A DNA stretch of 64,000 bases from Streptomonospora litoralis (GCF_004323735.1 NZ_CP036455.1:2723101-2787100), one strand, 5' to 3'; shown: positions 8,826 to 18,086, numbered from the stretch's first letter. A program made the numbers and translations. Notes: generated by a model from the letters alone, not told the origin.

Positions 8826-8967
8826 AGGCGGCGACGGCGGCGGTGGGCTGGGCCCGTGCCCAACGGGCGGGTGCCCGCCGGTGGCCCACCCGGCGAGGCG
8901 GCGACGGCAGCAGCGGGGCCGGGCCCGTCGTCATCGGTTCGGGTGCCCGCCGGTGGCGCGCCCGGCG
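8826..8967. repeat. Two-copy tandem repeat of about 70 bp
   Basis: AGGCGGCGACGGC occurs at 8826 and 8896. GGGTGCCCGCCGGTGGC occurs at 8869 and 8941. The intervening sequence is partly conserved, giving two imperfect head-to-tail units of about 70-72 bp. Confidence 0.75.
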
Positions 8968-9034
8968 TGGGCGGCGAGGAGCCCGGGGAGCCGGGACGGG
9001 GGCCGTGTGTCCGTGATGTCGCAGGGTGACGGGA

Positions 9035-9091
9035 CGATCGTGGCCGTATGACGAAATCCAGCGGCGTTTTATGGGATTTTGGCCACGATCG
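9035..9091. repeat. Nested inverted repeat
   Basis: CGATCGTGGCC (9035-9045) and GGCCACGATCG (9081-9091) are exact complements. Inside them, AAATCC (9054-9059) pairs with GGATTT (9074-9079). The result is an extended stem with an asymmetric internal loop and an AT-rich apex, unlike the surrounding GC-rich DNA. Confidence 0.7.
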
Positions 9092-9497
9092 CCGCGGCCG
9101 ACTTCGCCACGTCAGACATAGCGGGCGCGGGGACGGGGAGGCGCCTTCGCCGTGTTCCGGCCGGGCCCGCGCAGGCCGGAGGCCGCGCGGCGGGGCGCGG
9201 TCGCGGGTGCTTGCACGGCCCGAGGGTGCGCCGGATCGGGAGGCGGAGGCGACGCCGCGTCGCTCGTGGCGCCGGGGTGTCGCCGCCGGAAGCTCCACCG
9301 CCCGATGGGGCCAGCTTTTGGGGGCCTATGACCGTTTTGCGGGCGGTGTGGGTGCGCGCGGTGGTCACGAGGTGCACGAAAAGTTGACGTCGGGGGCGTT
9401 TTCGCGCCATTCGGCGCGTCTCGTGGGCCGTCGCCGCCGCAGCGCGGGGACAGGCCCACCGGGAACTCGGCATTTGCGGACAAAACACCCCGCGTTG

Positions 9498-9512
9498 TTT
9501 CGTATAGCGGAA
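9498..9512. promoter_or_regulatory. IclR-like palindromic operator candidate without an adjacent gene
   Basis: TTTCGTATAGCGGAA has inverted arms (TTTCG/CGGAA, one mismatch) around TATAG, resembling operators of IclR-family regulators. No recognised gene starts nearby on either strand, so it may be a relic of a lost locus. Confidence 0.35.
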
Positions 9513-9529
9513 TGAATGTGCCAGGGTTT

Positions 9530-9552
9530 CGCCTCGGGGCGTAGCCGAGGCG
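9530..9552. terminator. Terminator-like hairpin
   Basis: CGCCTCGG (9530-9537) pairs exactly with CCGAGGCG (9545-9552) across a 7-nt loop. It could terminate transcription coming from the acyl-CoA ligase gene on the minus strand, although that gene ends about 350 bp away. Confidence 0.4.
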
Positions 9553-9904
9553 GATGCCGCCGCACCTACGTGCATCTCGTGGCCCCAGTCCGGCTCCATA
9601 GCGGTCGCCGACCACCCCGCGTCGGGCCCGCGCCGACAACCGGGCGGGCCCGGGGCTCGACCACCCGCGGCCGAGGCCGACGACCGCCGCCCCGACTACC
9701 CCAGGCCCGGCCCCCGCCGCCCCTCGTCGGCCGCCGCCACCGGCGGGCACCCGGCCCGGTGATCGCGGGCGTCACCCCGCGGTGCCCTCGCCGCCCCGCC
9801 GGGACTCAGGACACCGTGCACCCGCCCGGCGCCGAGGCGCACAGCGCGGCGCGGCCGCTCCACGGCAGGCGCCCCGCACAGCCCGAGGGGCGCCCACCAC
9901 CACG

Positions 9905-11662
9905 TCAACCCTGTTCGGCCGACCAGCCGTACTCCTGCTTCAGCTGCTTCTTCAGCAGCTTCCCGGCGGCGTTGCGGGGCAGTTCGTCGGCGACGATGCG
10001 GATCCGGGAGGGGATCTTGAACGGAGCCACCCGCGGCTTGAGGAACTCCACGAGGGCGTCCTCGGTGAGTTCGCCGCCGGAGAGCACCCGGACGACCGCG
10101 CCCACCTCCTCGCCGTAGACCTCGTCGGGGACGCCGAGCACCGCCACCTCGCCCACGGCCGGGTGCTCGTGGACGGCGGCCTCCACCTCCGCGCAGTAGA
10201 CGTTCTCGCCGCCGCGGATGATCATGTCGGTCGCCCGGTCCACGATGTAGAGGAAGCCCTCCTCGTCCAGCCGGCCCAGGTCGCCGGTGCGCAGCCATCC
10301 GCCGGTGAACGTCGCCGCTGTGGCGTCGGGCCGCCGCCAGTAGCCGTGCACCACGCCGGGGCCCTTGATCCACACCTCGCCGACCTCGCCGGGTGGCAGT
10401 TCCTGTTCGGCGGCGTCGACGATCTTGACGTCGACGGTGGCCACCGGCACTCCGGCGCTGTCGGGCCGCAGCAGGTAGTCGCTGCCGCCGTTCACCGTCG
10501 CCGTCGCCGAGCACTCGGTAAGGCCGTACCCCTGTCCCAGCAGCATGTCGTGCATGGTGCTGCGGGTCCGCGAGACCAGAGCGGGCGCGGCCGGCGCGCC
10601 GCCGGAGGCCAGCAGCATCAGGCTGCTCAGGTCGTACTCGCCCAGCCGCGGGGAGGATGTCATCTGCGAGATCATCGCCGGCACCGCGGTGATGGCGGTG
10701 ACCCGCTCGCGGTCGACCAGGCGCAGCGCCTCCTCGGGGTCCCACTTGTACATCAGCACCAGCGTTCCGCCGTTGAACAGCGTGGGCAGCATGACCGTCT
10801 GGGCGCCGGTTGCGTGGAACAGCGGCAGTACGCACAGCACCACGGCCGGCCCCAGCGCGTCGACGTAGGCTTGTACCTCCTCCATATCCAGCCCCAGCCG
10901 CATCAGCGACCGGAACCGCGAGTAGGAGCCGGAGACGATGTTGGTGAGCAGGTTGCGGTGCGACCCGACCGCGCCCTTGGGGCGCCCGGTGGTTCCAGAG
11001 GTGTAGAACAGCGTGCACGGTTCGTCCGGCGCGAGTCCGGCTTCGGGCAGCCGCGCGTCGGCGGCGACCTCGCCCAGCGCCTCCTCCCAGGTACGCGCCC
11101 CCTCGGGAAGGCTCCCGGTGCGCACCCCGATCAGCGCGACGCCCAGCCGCGCCGGGGCGTCGCCCAGCCGCTCGATGCGTTCGGCGTCGGCGACGAGCAC
11201 CCCGGCACCGCTGTCGGTGAGGCCGAACTCCAGTTCCGGGCCGCTCCACCACGAGTTCAGCGGAACGGCGATCGCGCCGACGGCCGTGGCGGCGAAGTAG
11301 GCGATCACCCACTCCGGGTAGTTGCGCATCGCGATCGCGACCCGGTCGCCCTTGGCCAGGCCGTAGTCCTCGACGAAGCGGCGCGCCAGTGTGGCGGTGG
11401 TGCGGTAGAAAGCGGCGTGTGTCAGCCGCTCGTCGCCGTAGACCAGGGCCGCGGTCTCGCCGTGTTCCAGGCTCGCCTCCACGACCGCGCGCATGTGCGC
11501 CGGCGCGTGCTTCCACACCCGGGTGGCGACGCCGCCGATCTCGGCGGTCTCCATCTCGAAGGGGCCGCCGCTCACCAGCAGCCGTGCGGTGACCGCGGTG
11601 AGCGAGCGTGTCGGACGGGTGATCTCGGGTTCGGTCAACTGCTCCTCCACGGTCACATGCAC
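9905..11662 (-). CDS. AMP-binding acyl-CoA synthetase (FadD-like)
   Basis: This 585-residue member of the adenylate-forming superfamily converts a carboxylic acid, ATP and CoA to acyl-CoA. It has the P-loop YTSGTTGRPKG (residues 220-230), the QGYGLTECS motif, the TGDLGRLDEEGFLYIVDR hinge region and the C-terminal catalytic lysine motif LPRNAAGKLLKK (about 566-577). It lies 87 bp downstream of the zinc alcohol dehydrogenase on the same strand and is probably in that operon under the divergent TetR. Together they suggest conversion of an alcohol-derived acid to its CoA thioester. Chain length is not deducible. Confidence 0.9.
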   Translation of the reverse strand: MHVTVEEQLTEPEITRPTRSLTAVTARLLVSGGPFEMETAEIGGVATRVWKHAPAHMRAVVEASLEHGETAALVYGDERLTHAAFYRTTATLARRFVEDYGLAKGDRVAIAMRNYPEWVIAYFAATAVGAIAVPLNSWWSGPELEFGLTDSGAGVLVADAERIERLGDAPARLGVALIGVRTGSLPEGARTWEEALGEVAADARLPEAGLAPDEPCTLFYTSGTTGRPKGAVGSHRNLLTNIVSGSYSRFRSLMRLGLDMEEVQAYVDALGPAVVLCVLPLFHATGAQTVMLPTLFNGGTLVLMYKWDPEEALRLVDRERVTAITAVPAMISQMTSSPRLGEYDLSSLMLLASGGAPAAPALVSRTRSTMHDMLLGQGYGLTECSATATVNGGSDYLLRPDSAGVPVATVDVKIVDAAEQELPPGEVGEVWIKGPGVVHGYWRRPDATAATFTGGWLRTGDLGRLDEEGFLYIVDRATDMIIRGGENVYCAEVEAAVHEHPAVGEVAVLGVPDEVYGEEVGAVVRVLSGGELTEDALVEFLKPRVAPFKIPSRIRIVADELPRNAAGKLLKKQLKQEYGWSAEQG

Positions 11663-11749
11663 TTCCCAGTCGATCCGCCCCTCAAGGGCTCTTTCGCAGC
11701 GGGCGGCGAGAACGAGGCGCGCCGCCGGTGCGGCCCCGCCGCGGCCGGA

Positions 11750-12841
11750 TCAGGTGAAGCGGATCAGCGTCCGCCCTCCCTTGCCGTCCCGCATCCGCTG
11801 GAACGCGTCGGGCAGCCCGTCGAGGCCGACCTCGTCGGTGACCATCGTCGCCACGTCCAGGCCCCCTCGGCGGACGTGGGCGGCGACGACCGGGACGTCG
11901 CGGTCGGGGTCGCAGGAGCCGTAGAAGCACCCGCGCAGCGTGCGGGCCTGGTGGAAGATCTCCAGCGCGCTGAGGGCCACGGTGTCGTCGAGCGCGCCCG
12001 CGCCTACCACGGTGACCGCCCCGCCGCGGCGGCTGATGTCCCATGCGGCGCGGATGGTCGTGCTCGACCCCACGACCTCGAAGGCGTGGTCGGCCCCGCG
12101 TCCGCCGGTCAGCTCGCGCACCCGCGCCGCCAGGTCGGCGCCGGCCTGGACGAAATGCGTGGCGCCCAGCGCCAGGGCGAGTTCGCGCTTGGCGGGCGAG
12201 GCGTCGACGGCGATCACGGGGTCGGCACCCGCCAGGGCCGCGGCCTGCAGCGCGGCCAGCCCGACGCCGCCCAGCCCGATCACCGCGGCCGACTGCCCGG
12301 CCGCGACGCCGGCGGTGTTGGTGACAGCGCCCCAGCCGGTGAGGACCGCGCACCCCAGCAGTGCGGCCGTGCCGGCCTCGATCCCCTCGGGCAGGGGCAC
12401 CACGCCGTTGGCCGGGACCACCGTCGCATCGGCGAAGGCGGCCGCGCCCAGGCCCGGGTAGACCTCGGTGCCGTCCTCCAGGTCGCCGTAGGGCTGCTGG
12501 GCGGCGTCGAGGCCGTGCTCGCACAGGTAGGGCTCGCCGTTCTCGCAGAACCAGCAGGACCGGCACGGCGGCGTCCAGTTGAGCACCACGGGGGTGCCCT
12601 CCTGCAGGCCGGAGACGCCGGGGCCGACGGCCTCCACGGTCCCGGCGCCTTCGTGGCCGAGCACCGACGGCAGCCGCTGCGGCAGCACCCCGTCGGCCAG
12701 GGACAGGTCGGAATGGCACACGCCCGCAGCCGCCAGTCGCACCCGCACCCGGCCCGGGCCGGGTTCGCGCAGGGCGACCCGCTCGATGCGCGGCGGCTCC
12801 CCGATCCCCGCGAAGACGGCGGCGCTGACGGTGGTGCTCAT
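11750..12841 (-). CDS. Zinc-dependent alcohol dehydrogenase (class III-like)
   Basis: This is a 363-residue medium-chain alcohol dehydrogenase. Catalytic zinc ligands are visible in GVCHSDL, LGHEGAGTVE and LLGCAVLTGWGAV. The structural zinc site is the four-cysteine segment CRSCWFCENGEPYLC, and the NAD-binding glycines are in GLGGVG. The ATG at 12841 follows GGAAGGG; an ATG 15 bp upstream is in frame but less well placed. The gene is divergent from a TetR regulator, with two palindromes between them, and precedes an acyl-CoA ligase gene. The substrate is unknown. Confidence 0.9.
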   Translation of the reverse strand: MSTTVSAAVFAGIGEPPRIERVALREPGPGRVRVRLAAAGVCHSDLSLADGVLPQRLPSVLGHEGAGTVEAVGPGVSGLQEGTPVVLNWTPPCRSCWFCENGEPYLCEHGLDAAQQPYGDLEDGTEVYPGLGAAAFADATVVPANGVVPLPEGIEAGTAALLGCAVLTGWGAVTNTAGVAAGQSAAVIGLGGVGLAALQAAALAGADPVIAVDASPAKRELALALGATHFVQAGADLAARVRELTGGRGADHAFEVVGSSTTIRAAWDISRRGGAVTVVGAGALDDTVALSALEIFHQARTLRGCFYGSCDPDRDVPVVAAHVRRGGLDVATMVTDEVGLDGLPDAFQRMRDGKGGRTLIRFT

Positions 12842-12866
12842 GGGCGGCCCTTCCATGTGATCCCGA

Positions 12867-12881
12867 TTACTTTCGAAGTAA
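12867..12881. promoter_or_regulatory. Inverted repeat in the ADH leader
   Basis: TTACTTTCGAAGTAA has exact 6-bp arms around TCG and lies 26 bp upstream of the alcohol dehydrogenase start. It may be a second operator. Confidence 0.4.
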
Positions 12882-12896
12882 GCGCGAGACTATAAG

Positions 12897-12910
12897 ACCG
12901 ACCGGTCGGT
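12897..12910. promoter_or_regulatory. TetR-type operator ACCGACCGGTCGGT
   Basis: This perfect 14-bp palindrome lies in the divergent promoter region between the alcohol dehydrogenase and the TetR gene. The sequence class (paired ACCG/CGGT half-sites) is typical of TetR-family operators. Confidence 0.65.
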
Positions 12911-13030
12911 TTACCAGAGGGGTAGCGGCCCCCGGTCACCCCGGCGACCCCCTCCGGTATCCGCCCCGCGGCGCCGAGCGCGCCCGCCGCGCCGCGGCGG
13001 CGGGCCGCCGGCCCCCGATAGCATCGGAGT

Positions 13031-13663
13031 GTGGTCAGCAAAAACCAGCGGCTGCCGCGCGAGGTGCGCGAGCGGCAGATGATCGACGCCGCCGTGCGGG
13101 TGTTCTCCCGCTCCGGCTACCACACGGCGAGTGTCGAGGACGTCGCCGAGGCCGCGGGCATCTCCAAGCCGATGGTCTACATCTACCTCGGCTCCAAGGA
13201 GCGGCTGTTCACCGCCTGCATCCACCGCGAAGCGGACCGGGTGGTCGAAGCGGTGCGCGCGGCGGTGCACCCCGGCGAGCCGCCGGAGCTGGGACTGTGG
13301 TCGGCGCTTCGCGTCTTCTTCCGCTTCGTCGCCGACAACCGGGACAGCTGGGCGGTGCTCTACCAGCAGGCTCGTGCCCAGAGCGCGGCCTTCTCGAAGG
13401 AGGTCGCCGCCGCCCGTTGCCGCGTCATCGACGAGATCACCGCCATGGTGGTGGCCGGTACCCGGCTGCCCGGCGGCGAGCGCATCGTCTCCGAGCGCGA
13501 CGCCGAGATCCTCGCCCGCATCGCCATCGGTGCCGCCGACTCGCTCATCGACTGGCTGCTGGAGCACCCCGAGGAGAGCGCCGACAGCCTGGTCGAGAGG
13601 GTCGTGAACCTCGCCCTGGTGGGCGTGGAACGGTATAACACCGGCGACATCCCCCCGCCCTGA
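13031..13663 (+). CDS. TetR family transcriptional regulator
   Basis: The 210-residue protein has the TetR helix-turn-helix at residues 16-62 (AAVRVFSRSGYHTASVEDVAEAAGISKPMVYIYLGSKERLF) split here only for mention. The all-helical ligand domain follows. It starts at GTG 13031 after CGGAG. It is divergent from the alcohol dehydrogenase/acyl-CoA ligase pair, and the intergenic region holds a perfect TetR-type palindrome, so it most likely represses that operon and itself. The ligand is unknown but may be an acyl-CoA or alcohol. Confidence 0.9.
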   Translation: MVSKNQRLPREVRERQMIDAAVRVFSRSGYHTASVEDVAEAAGISKPMVYIYLGSKERLFTACIHREADRVVEAVRAAVHPGEPPELGLWSALRVFFRFVADNRDSWAVLYQQARAQSAAFSKEVAAARCRVIDEITAMVVAGTRLPGGERIVSERDAEILARIAIGAADSLIDWLLEHPEESADSLVERVVNLALVGVERYNTGDIPPP

Positions 13664-13819
13664 CCGGATCCGCGGGCCACCGCGGCGGCGCCGCCGAACG
13701 GGCGCCCGGCCCGGCGGAGACACCCCCGGAGTCCTCCCTAGCGCGTTTCCTCCGGAGGCAGAAGGGCAGCGGCAGGTCGACAGGCAAGACACCGGCCGCG
13801 TACGAAGGGGAGATCCGAC

Positions 13820-15616
13820 GTGGGTCAGACCGTCGCCAACCATCTGCTGCAGCGCCTTCGGGGCTGGGGTGTCGAGAACATCTTCGGCTATCCGGGGGAC
13901 GGGATCAACGGCATCGTCGCCGAGCTGGGCGAGGCCGAGGGGCCGCACTTCGTGCAGAGCCGCCACGAGGAGATGTCCGCCTTCGAGGCCGTGGGCTACG
14001 CCAAGTTCAGCGGTAACCTGGGCGTTTGCATGGCCACGAGCGGGCCCGGCGGCGTGCACCTGCTCAACGGCCTCTACGACGCCAAGCTGGACCACGTGCC
14101 CGTGCTCGCGATCGTGGGCCAGACCCACCGCACCGGGATGGGCGGCAGCATCCAGCAGGAAATCGACATGCACACGCTGTACAAGGACGTCGCCGACGCC
14201 TACGTGCAGACGGCCATGGTGCCCGAGCAGTTCCCCAACCTCATCGACCGGGCGATCCGCACCGCGCTGTCGGAGCGCCGCCCCACCGCCGTCATCATCC
14301 CCGCCGACCTGCAGGAGACCGACTACAGTCCGCCTCAGCACGAGTTCAAGCACGTGCCCTCCAGCAAGCCGGGGCTGAGCCGGCCGCTGGTGGTTCCGCC
14401 GAAGGACGAGGTCCGGCGGGCGGCCGACGTCGTCAACGCCGGCGAGAAGGTCGCGATCCTGATCGGCCAGGGAGCCCGCGGCGCGGCCGACGAGGTCGTC
14501 GAGCTGGCCGAGGAGACCCGCGGCGGTGTCGCCAAGGCGCTGCTGGGCAAGGACGTCCTCGACGACGAGCTGCCGTTCGTCACGGGCGGGATCGGGCTGC
14601 TGGGCACCCGGCCCACCTGGGAGATGCTGCGCGACTGCGACACCTTCCTGATGATCGGCTCCAACGTGCCCTACGCCCAGCACCTTCCGCCGTTCGGCAA
14701 ACGGGCCGTGCAGATCGACATCGACCCGAACATGATCGGGATGCGCTACCCCACCGAGGTCAACCTGGTGGGCGACGCCGCCGAGACGCTGCGCCGGCTG
14801 CTGCGCGAGGTGCGCTCCCGCAAGGGCGAGAAGGGCCCCGAGCGCTGGCGCGAGGGAATCGAGAAGAGCGTCCGCGAGTGGTGGGACTCCATGGACCAGC
14901 AGGCCCATGTGCCCGCCGACCCGGTCAACCCGATGCGCATCTGCAACGAGCTTTCGCCGCGCCTGCCCGACAACGTGGTCGTCACCTCCGATTCGGGTTC
15001 GGCGGCGAACTGGTACGCGCGCCATCTGCGCTTCAAGACCGGCATGCGCGGCTCGCTGTCGGGGACTCTGGCGACCATGGGCTGCGGGGTGCCCTACGCC
15101 ATCGGCGCCAAGTTCGCCCACCCCGACCGTCCGGCGATCGCCCTGGTCGGCGACGGCGCCATGCAGATGAACGGGATGGCCGAACTGATCACCGTCCGGC
15201 GCTACGCCGGGGAGTGGAGCGATCCCCGGCTGATCGTGTGCGTGCTGCACAACGACGACCTCAACCAGGTCACCTGGGAGCTGCGGGCCATGGGCGGCTC
15301 GCCCAAGCCGCCCTTCAGCCAGGACCTGCCCCCGGTCTCCTACGCCGGCTTCGCCCAGTCCATCGGCCTGGGCGGCGAGACCGTGGACGACGCCGACGCC
15401 GTGGGACCGGCGTGGGACCGCGCCCTGGCGGCGGACGGCCCCGTGGTGCTCGACATCCACTGCGACCCCGACATCCCGCCGATTCCGCCCTATGTCGAGA
15501 CGGACCAGCTCACCGACACGTCCAAGGCGCTGGCCTCGGGCGATCCCGACCGGTTCGGCGTGATGGTAAAGGGCCTGCGCACCAAGCTGCAGGAGTTCAC
15601 CTCGCCGCGCCGGTGA
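13820..15616 (+). CDS. Thiamine pyrophosphate enzyme, PoxB-like
   Basis: This 598-residue ThDP enzyme is of the pyruvate dehydrogenase (quinone)/pyruvate oxidase type. It has the N-terminal pyrimidine-binding domain with the catalytic glutamate in QSRHEEMSAFEAVGYAKFSG (about residue 50). A central domain follows, with PYAQHLPPFGKRAVQIDID. The C-terminal ThDP motif runs from GDGAMQMNGMAEL to HNDDLNQVTWELR (about 443-485). It would oxidatively decarboxylate pyruvate, probably to acetate, using FAD and a quinone or oxygen. GTG at 13820 follows AGGGGAG. No membrane-anchoring tail is obvious. A small acidic gene follows 38 bp downstream. Confidence 0.85.
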   Translation: MGQTVANHLLQRLRGWGVENIFGYPGDGINGIVAELGEAEGPHFVQSRHEEMSAFEAVGYAKFSGNLGVCMATSGPGGVHLLNGLYDAKLDHVPVLAIVGQTHRTGMGGSIQQEIDMHTLYKDVADAYVQTAMVPEQFPNLIDRAIRTALSERRPTAVIIPADLQETDYSPPQHEFKHVPSSKPGLSRPLVVPPKDEVRRAADVVNAGEKVAILIGQGARGAADEVVELAEETRGGVAKALLGKDVLDDELPFVTGGIGLLGTRPTWEMLRDCDTFLMIGSNVPYAQHLPPFGKRAVQIDIDPNMIGMRYPTEVNLVGDAAETLRRLLREVRSRKGEKGPERWREGIEKSVREWWDSMDQQAHVPADPVNPMRICNELSPRLPDNVVVTSDSGSAANWYARHLRFKTGMRGSLSGTLATMGCGVPYAIGAKFAHPDRPAIALVGDGAMQMNGMAELITVRRYAGEWSDPRLIVCVLHNDDLNQVTWELRAMGGSPKPPFSQDLPPVSYAGFAQSIGLGGETVDDADAVGPAWDRALAADGPVVLDIHCDPDIPPIPPYVETDQLTDTSKALASGDPDRFGVMVKGLRTKLQEFTSPRR

Positions 15617-15654
15617 CCCGCCGCGGCGAGTGCCGAGGATGAGAGTAGGCGCCG

Positions 15655-15879
15655 ATGCCTGATGGCGACCGCCGCTCCGGCGGCGACCGGGACGCGTCCG
15701 GTGCGGGCGCCCGCGAGGAGGAGCGCCCGCTGGCCGATCGCCGGCCCGGCGACCAGGGCGACCTGCCCGCACCCGACGAGGACATCGCGGGCGAGCGCGA
15801 GCCCTCGCCCTCCGACCCGGCCTCCTACGACCCGTCCCAGGAGGGCGACGAACCGCCGGAGCGCCCCACGCGCGCCTGA
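15655..15879 (+). CDS. Small acidic disordered protein, unknown
   Basis: The 74-residue product is rich in Asp, Glu, Gly, Arg and Pro, with no predicted helix or membrane segment, and looks intrinsically disordered. ATG at 15655 follows GAGAGTAGG at a suitable distance, and the gene follows the PoxB-like gene by 38 bp, so co-transcription is likely. I recognise no family. Confidence 0.55.
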   Translation: MPDGDRRSGGDRDASGAGAREEERPLADRRPGDQGDLPAPDEDIAGEREPSPSDPASYDPSQEGDEPPERPTRA

Positions 15880-15984
15880 TCCGCGGTCGGCCGCAGCGGC
15901 GGGGGCGGAGGTGGCCGCGCTGCCGGGGCTGGGCCGTCGGCGTGCCCGCTCGCCCGCGAGTGAGCGCGTTAGCCGCGGGCGGCG

Positions 15985-16446
15985 TCAGGCGGTGGAGCCG
16001 GCCCCGGCCGAGGGGCCGGTCTCCTCTTCGGGCTCGCGCGGCTCGCAGTTGAAGCAGTTCATCCTGAAGACCTGCTCGCCTGCGGCCGTGCCGGTGTAGG
16101 CGCCGGGCAGGCCTTCGGCCGCGCCCGGCTGCCCGGCGACGGTGGCCGGGTCGACCCGGCCGCGGAACCGCAGTTCGCCGCCCTCGGCGCTGGTGCCGCT
16201 GCAGACCACGGTGAGCCGGTCGGTACCGTCCTCCGCGCTGCTGCAGGACAGGCTGCCCGCCACGGGGTGGCCCTCGCGCTCGAACGCCTGCTCGGCCTCG
16301 GGGCGCAGCAGTACGGCCGAGAGCTCACCGGTGGCCGAGCGCAGAGTACGCACCTCCTCGGAGCTCTCCGCCGTGGAGCCCTCCAACCCCACCACGCCCA
16401 CGAGTAGCAGCACGGCCACCGCGAGCCGGCCGCCCTCACGCGTCAT
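15985..16446 (-). CDS. Secreted protein of unknown function
   Basis: The 153-residue product begins MTREGGRLAVAVLLLVGVV, a signal peptide ending near residue 26 (EGSTA). The mature part has one cysteine pair in SLSCSSAEDGTDRLTVVCSG, as in small exported beta-rich domains, and a CFNC pair near the C-terminus. The start at 16446 is preceded by AAAGGGAGG. It is convergent with the small acidic gene and divergent from the GAF regulator, with a 329-bp spacer. No function can be assigned. Confidence 0.7.
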   Translation of the reverse strand: MTREGGRLAVAVLLLVGVVGLEGSTAESSEEVRTLRSATGELSAVLLRPEAEQAFEREGHPVAGSLSCSSAEDGTDRLTVVCSGTSAEGGELRFRGRVDPATVAGQPGAAEGLPGAYTGTAAGEQVFRMNCFNCEPREPEEETGPSAGAGSTA

Positions 16447-16775
16447 CGTCGGCCTCCCTTTCACGGGCGCAGCCCCGCCGTTTCGGGCGAGGAAGAGTGC
16501 TCTGCGCCTACTTTCGCCCACACACAGCGCCGACCTGCGCAGCGCCACGGTTCCGCGGGGCAAAGCATCCTTGGTTTCCGGTGACCGGCGTCGGTGCAAC
16601 AGCCCCGCAGCGGCGCCGAATCTGCTGAGACGAACGGCACGCCTCCGCGGTTTCGGCGGTCTCGTGCGACGACGGCGTCCCGCCCGCTTTCCTCGGCGGC
16701 GTTCCGGTTGCCGCCTCGGGCCGGGCCGACAAGGATGGGAGCGGTCGTGGATCAGCCGGGTCAACGGGGGGCGCG

Positions 16776-18086
16776 ATGGCGCAGCCGTACTTGGACACCG
16801 CGGTTCCCGCGGGCGTCGAGCCGGGGGAGCACGCGCGGCTGCTGCACCGTGTACACGAGGCCGTGCTCTCGGGGCGCCGGCCTCCCGCCCGGCTGCGCCC
16901 CGTCATCGCCGACTCCTGGGAGCGGATGCGCCGGCGCCGGGTCGACCCCGAACGCGGCAATCCCTCCGCCGTGCTGCGCCACGAGGAGCTCCAGCGCCAC
17001 CGCTCCGCCTCGCCGCTGGCCGAGCTGCTGCCGATGCTGCGCGAGGCCCTGATGGCCGTCGCCGACGACGCCTCGCACTTCATGGTGGTCGCCGACGAGG
17101 AGAGCCGCGTCCTCTGGCGCGACGGGCCGGTGCGGATGCGGCGGCTGGCCGACGGCATGGGCGCCGTCGAGGGCAGCCAGTGGAGCGAGGAGGCGGCCGG
17201 GACCAACGCGCTGGGCACCGCACTGGCCGTGGACCGCCCCATGCAGGTCTACTCGGCCGAGCACTACGTACGCGGACTGCACCAGGTCACCTGCGCTTGC
17301 GCGCCGGTGCACGACCCCCGCAGCGGACGCGTGCTGGGCGCGGTCGGCGTGAGCGGGCCCGCCCGCACCGTCCACCCGGCCACGCTGGCACTGGTCAGCG
17401 CGGTCGCCCGGCACGGCGAATCGCAGTTGCGCGGCCGGCACCACGCCCACCTGGAACGGTTGCGCGCGGTCGCGGCGCCGATGCTGGCGGGGATGCAGGA
17501 GAACGCGGTGGTCACCGACACCGACGGATGGACGGCCACGGCGGCGCGCATGGACCCGCCGCGGCGCGTGCTGCTGCCCCGCGGGCTGGAGGGCGGGGCG
17601 GCGTGGCTTCCGGGCCTGGGGGAGTGCGGCATCGAGCCGCTGCCCGGCGGGTGGCTCATCCGGCCCGGGGGCGGCGAGGCCGCGCCGCCGACCGAGGTGG
17701 TGCTGGACCTCTCCGACGGCGCGGCGCCGCAGGTGACGGTGGGCGGCCTCAGCGGTCGGTGGACGCACCGGCTGACGCTGCGCCACACCGAGCTGCTGGT
17801 GCTGCTGTCGCGATCGGCTGAGGGCTGCAGTGCCGCCCGCCTCGCCGCCGACCTGTTCGGCGACTCCGAGCGGCTGGTCACGGTGCGCGCCGAGATGTCG
17901 CGGCTGCGGCGCCACCTCGGCGGCGTCGTGGAGAGCCGTCCCTACCGGTTCAACGAGGGGCTGCGGATCAGCGTCCGCATGCCGGAGTGTGCGGCCGATC
18001 TGCTCCCGGCCTCCACCGCGCCCGGCATCCGGCGCCTCCGGGCCGCTGCCGAACGCGCCGCCGCGGGGGACCGGCCGCCCCGTTGA
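16776..18086 (+). CDS. GAF-domain transcriptional regulator (AcoR-like, without AAA domain)
   Basis: This 436-residue protein resembles the N-terminal half of AcoR-type activators. It has the SWERMRRRRVDPE segment (about residues 46-60), then a GAF domain (about 80-235) with WSEEAAGTNALGTAL and HQVTCACAPVHDP. It lacks the sigma-54 AAA+ domain. The C-terminus (SRSAEGCSAARLAADLFGD, TVRAEMSRLRRHLGG) looks like a winged-helix DNA-binding domain. Such proteins are common in actinomycetes near aldehyde or acetoin genes, but no obvious target is adjacent. The ATG at 16776 is the first in a well-formed frame. Confidence 0.75.
   Translation: MAQPYLDTAVPAGVEPGEHARLLHRVHEAVLSGRRPPARLRPVIADSWERMRRRRVDPERGNPSAVLRHEELQRHRSASPLAELLPMLREALMAVADDASHFMVVADEESRVLWRDGPVRMRRLADGMGAVEGSQWSEEAAGTNALGTALAVDRPMQVYSAEHYVRGLHQVTCACAPVHDPRSGRVLGAVGVSGPARTVHPATLALVSAVARHGESQLRGRHHAHLERLRAVAAPMLAGMQENAVVTDTDGWTATAARMDPPRRVLLPRGLEGGAAWLPGLGECGIEPLPGGWLIRPGGGEAAPPTEVVLDLSDGAAPQVTVGGLSGRWTHRLTLRHTELLVLLSRSAEGCSAARLAADLFGDSERLVTVRAEMSRLRRHLGGVVESRPYRFNEGLRISVRMPECAADLLPASTAPGIRRLRAAAERAAAGDRPPR

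Larger units (their letters stand above)
8713..9904. other. 1.2-kb region without a convincing gene
   Basis: Every open frame here gives arginine/proline/glycine-rich sequence without family resemblance or a good ribosome binding site. The region contains a tandem duplication, a nested hairpin, an IclR-like palindrome and a terminator-like hairpin, all listed separately. It may be decayed coding DNA or repeat-rich spacer. Confidence 0.6.

Noticed and set aside
9048-9750. Open frames of 150-210 codons on both strands in the gene-poor region.
   Set aside because: Composition is shadow-like (Arg, Pro, Ala, Gly), no ribosome binding site or family motif is present, and they overlap one another.
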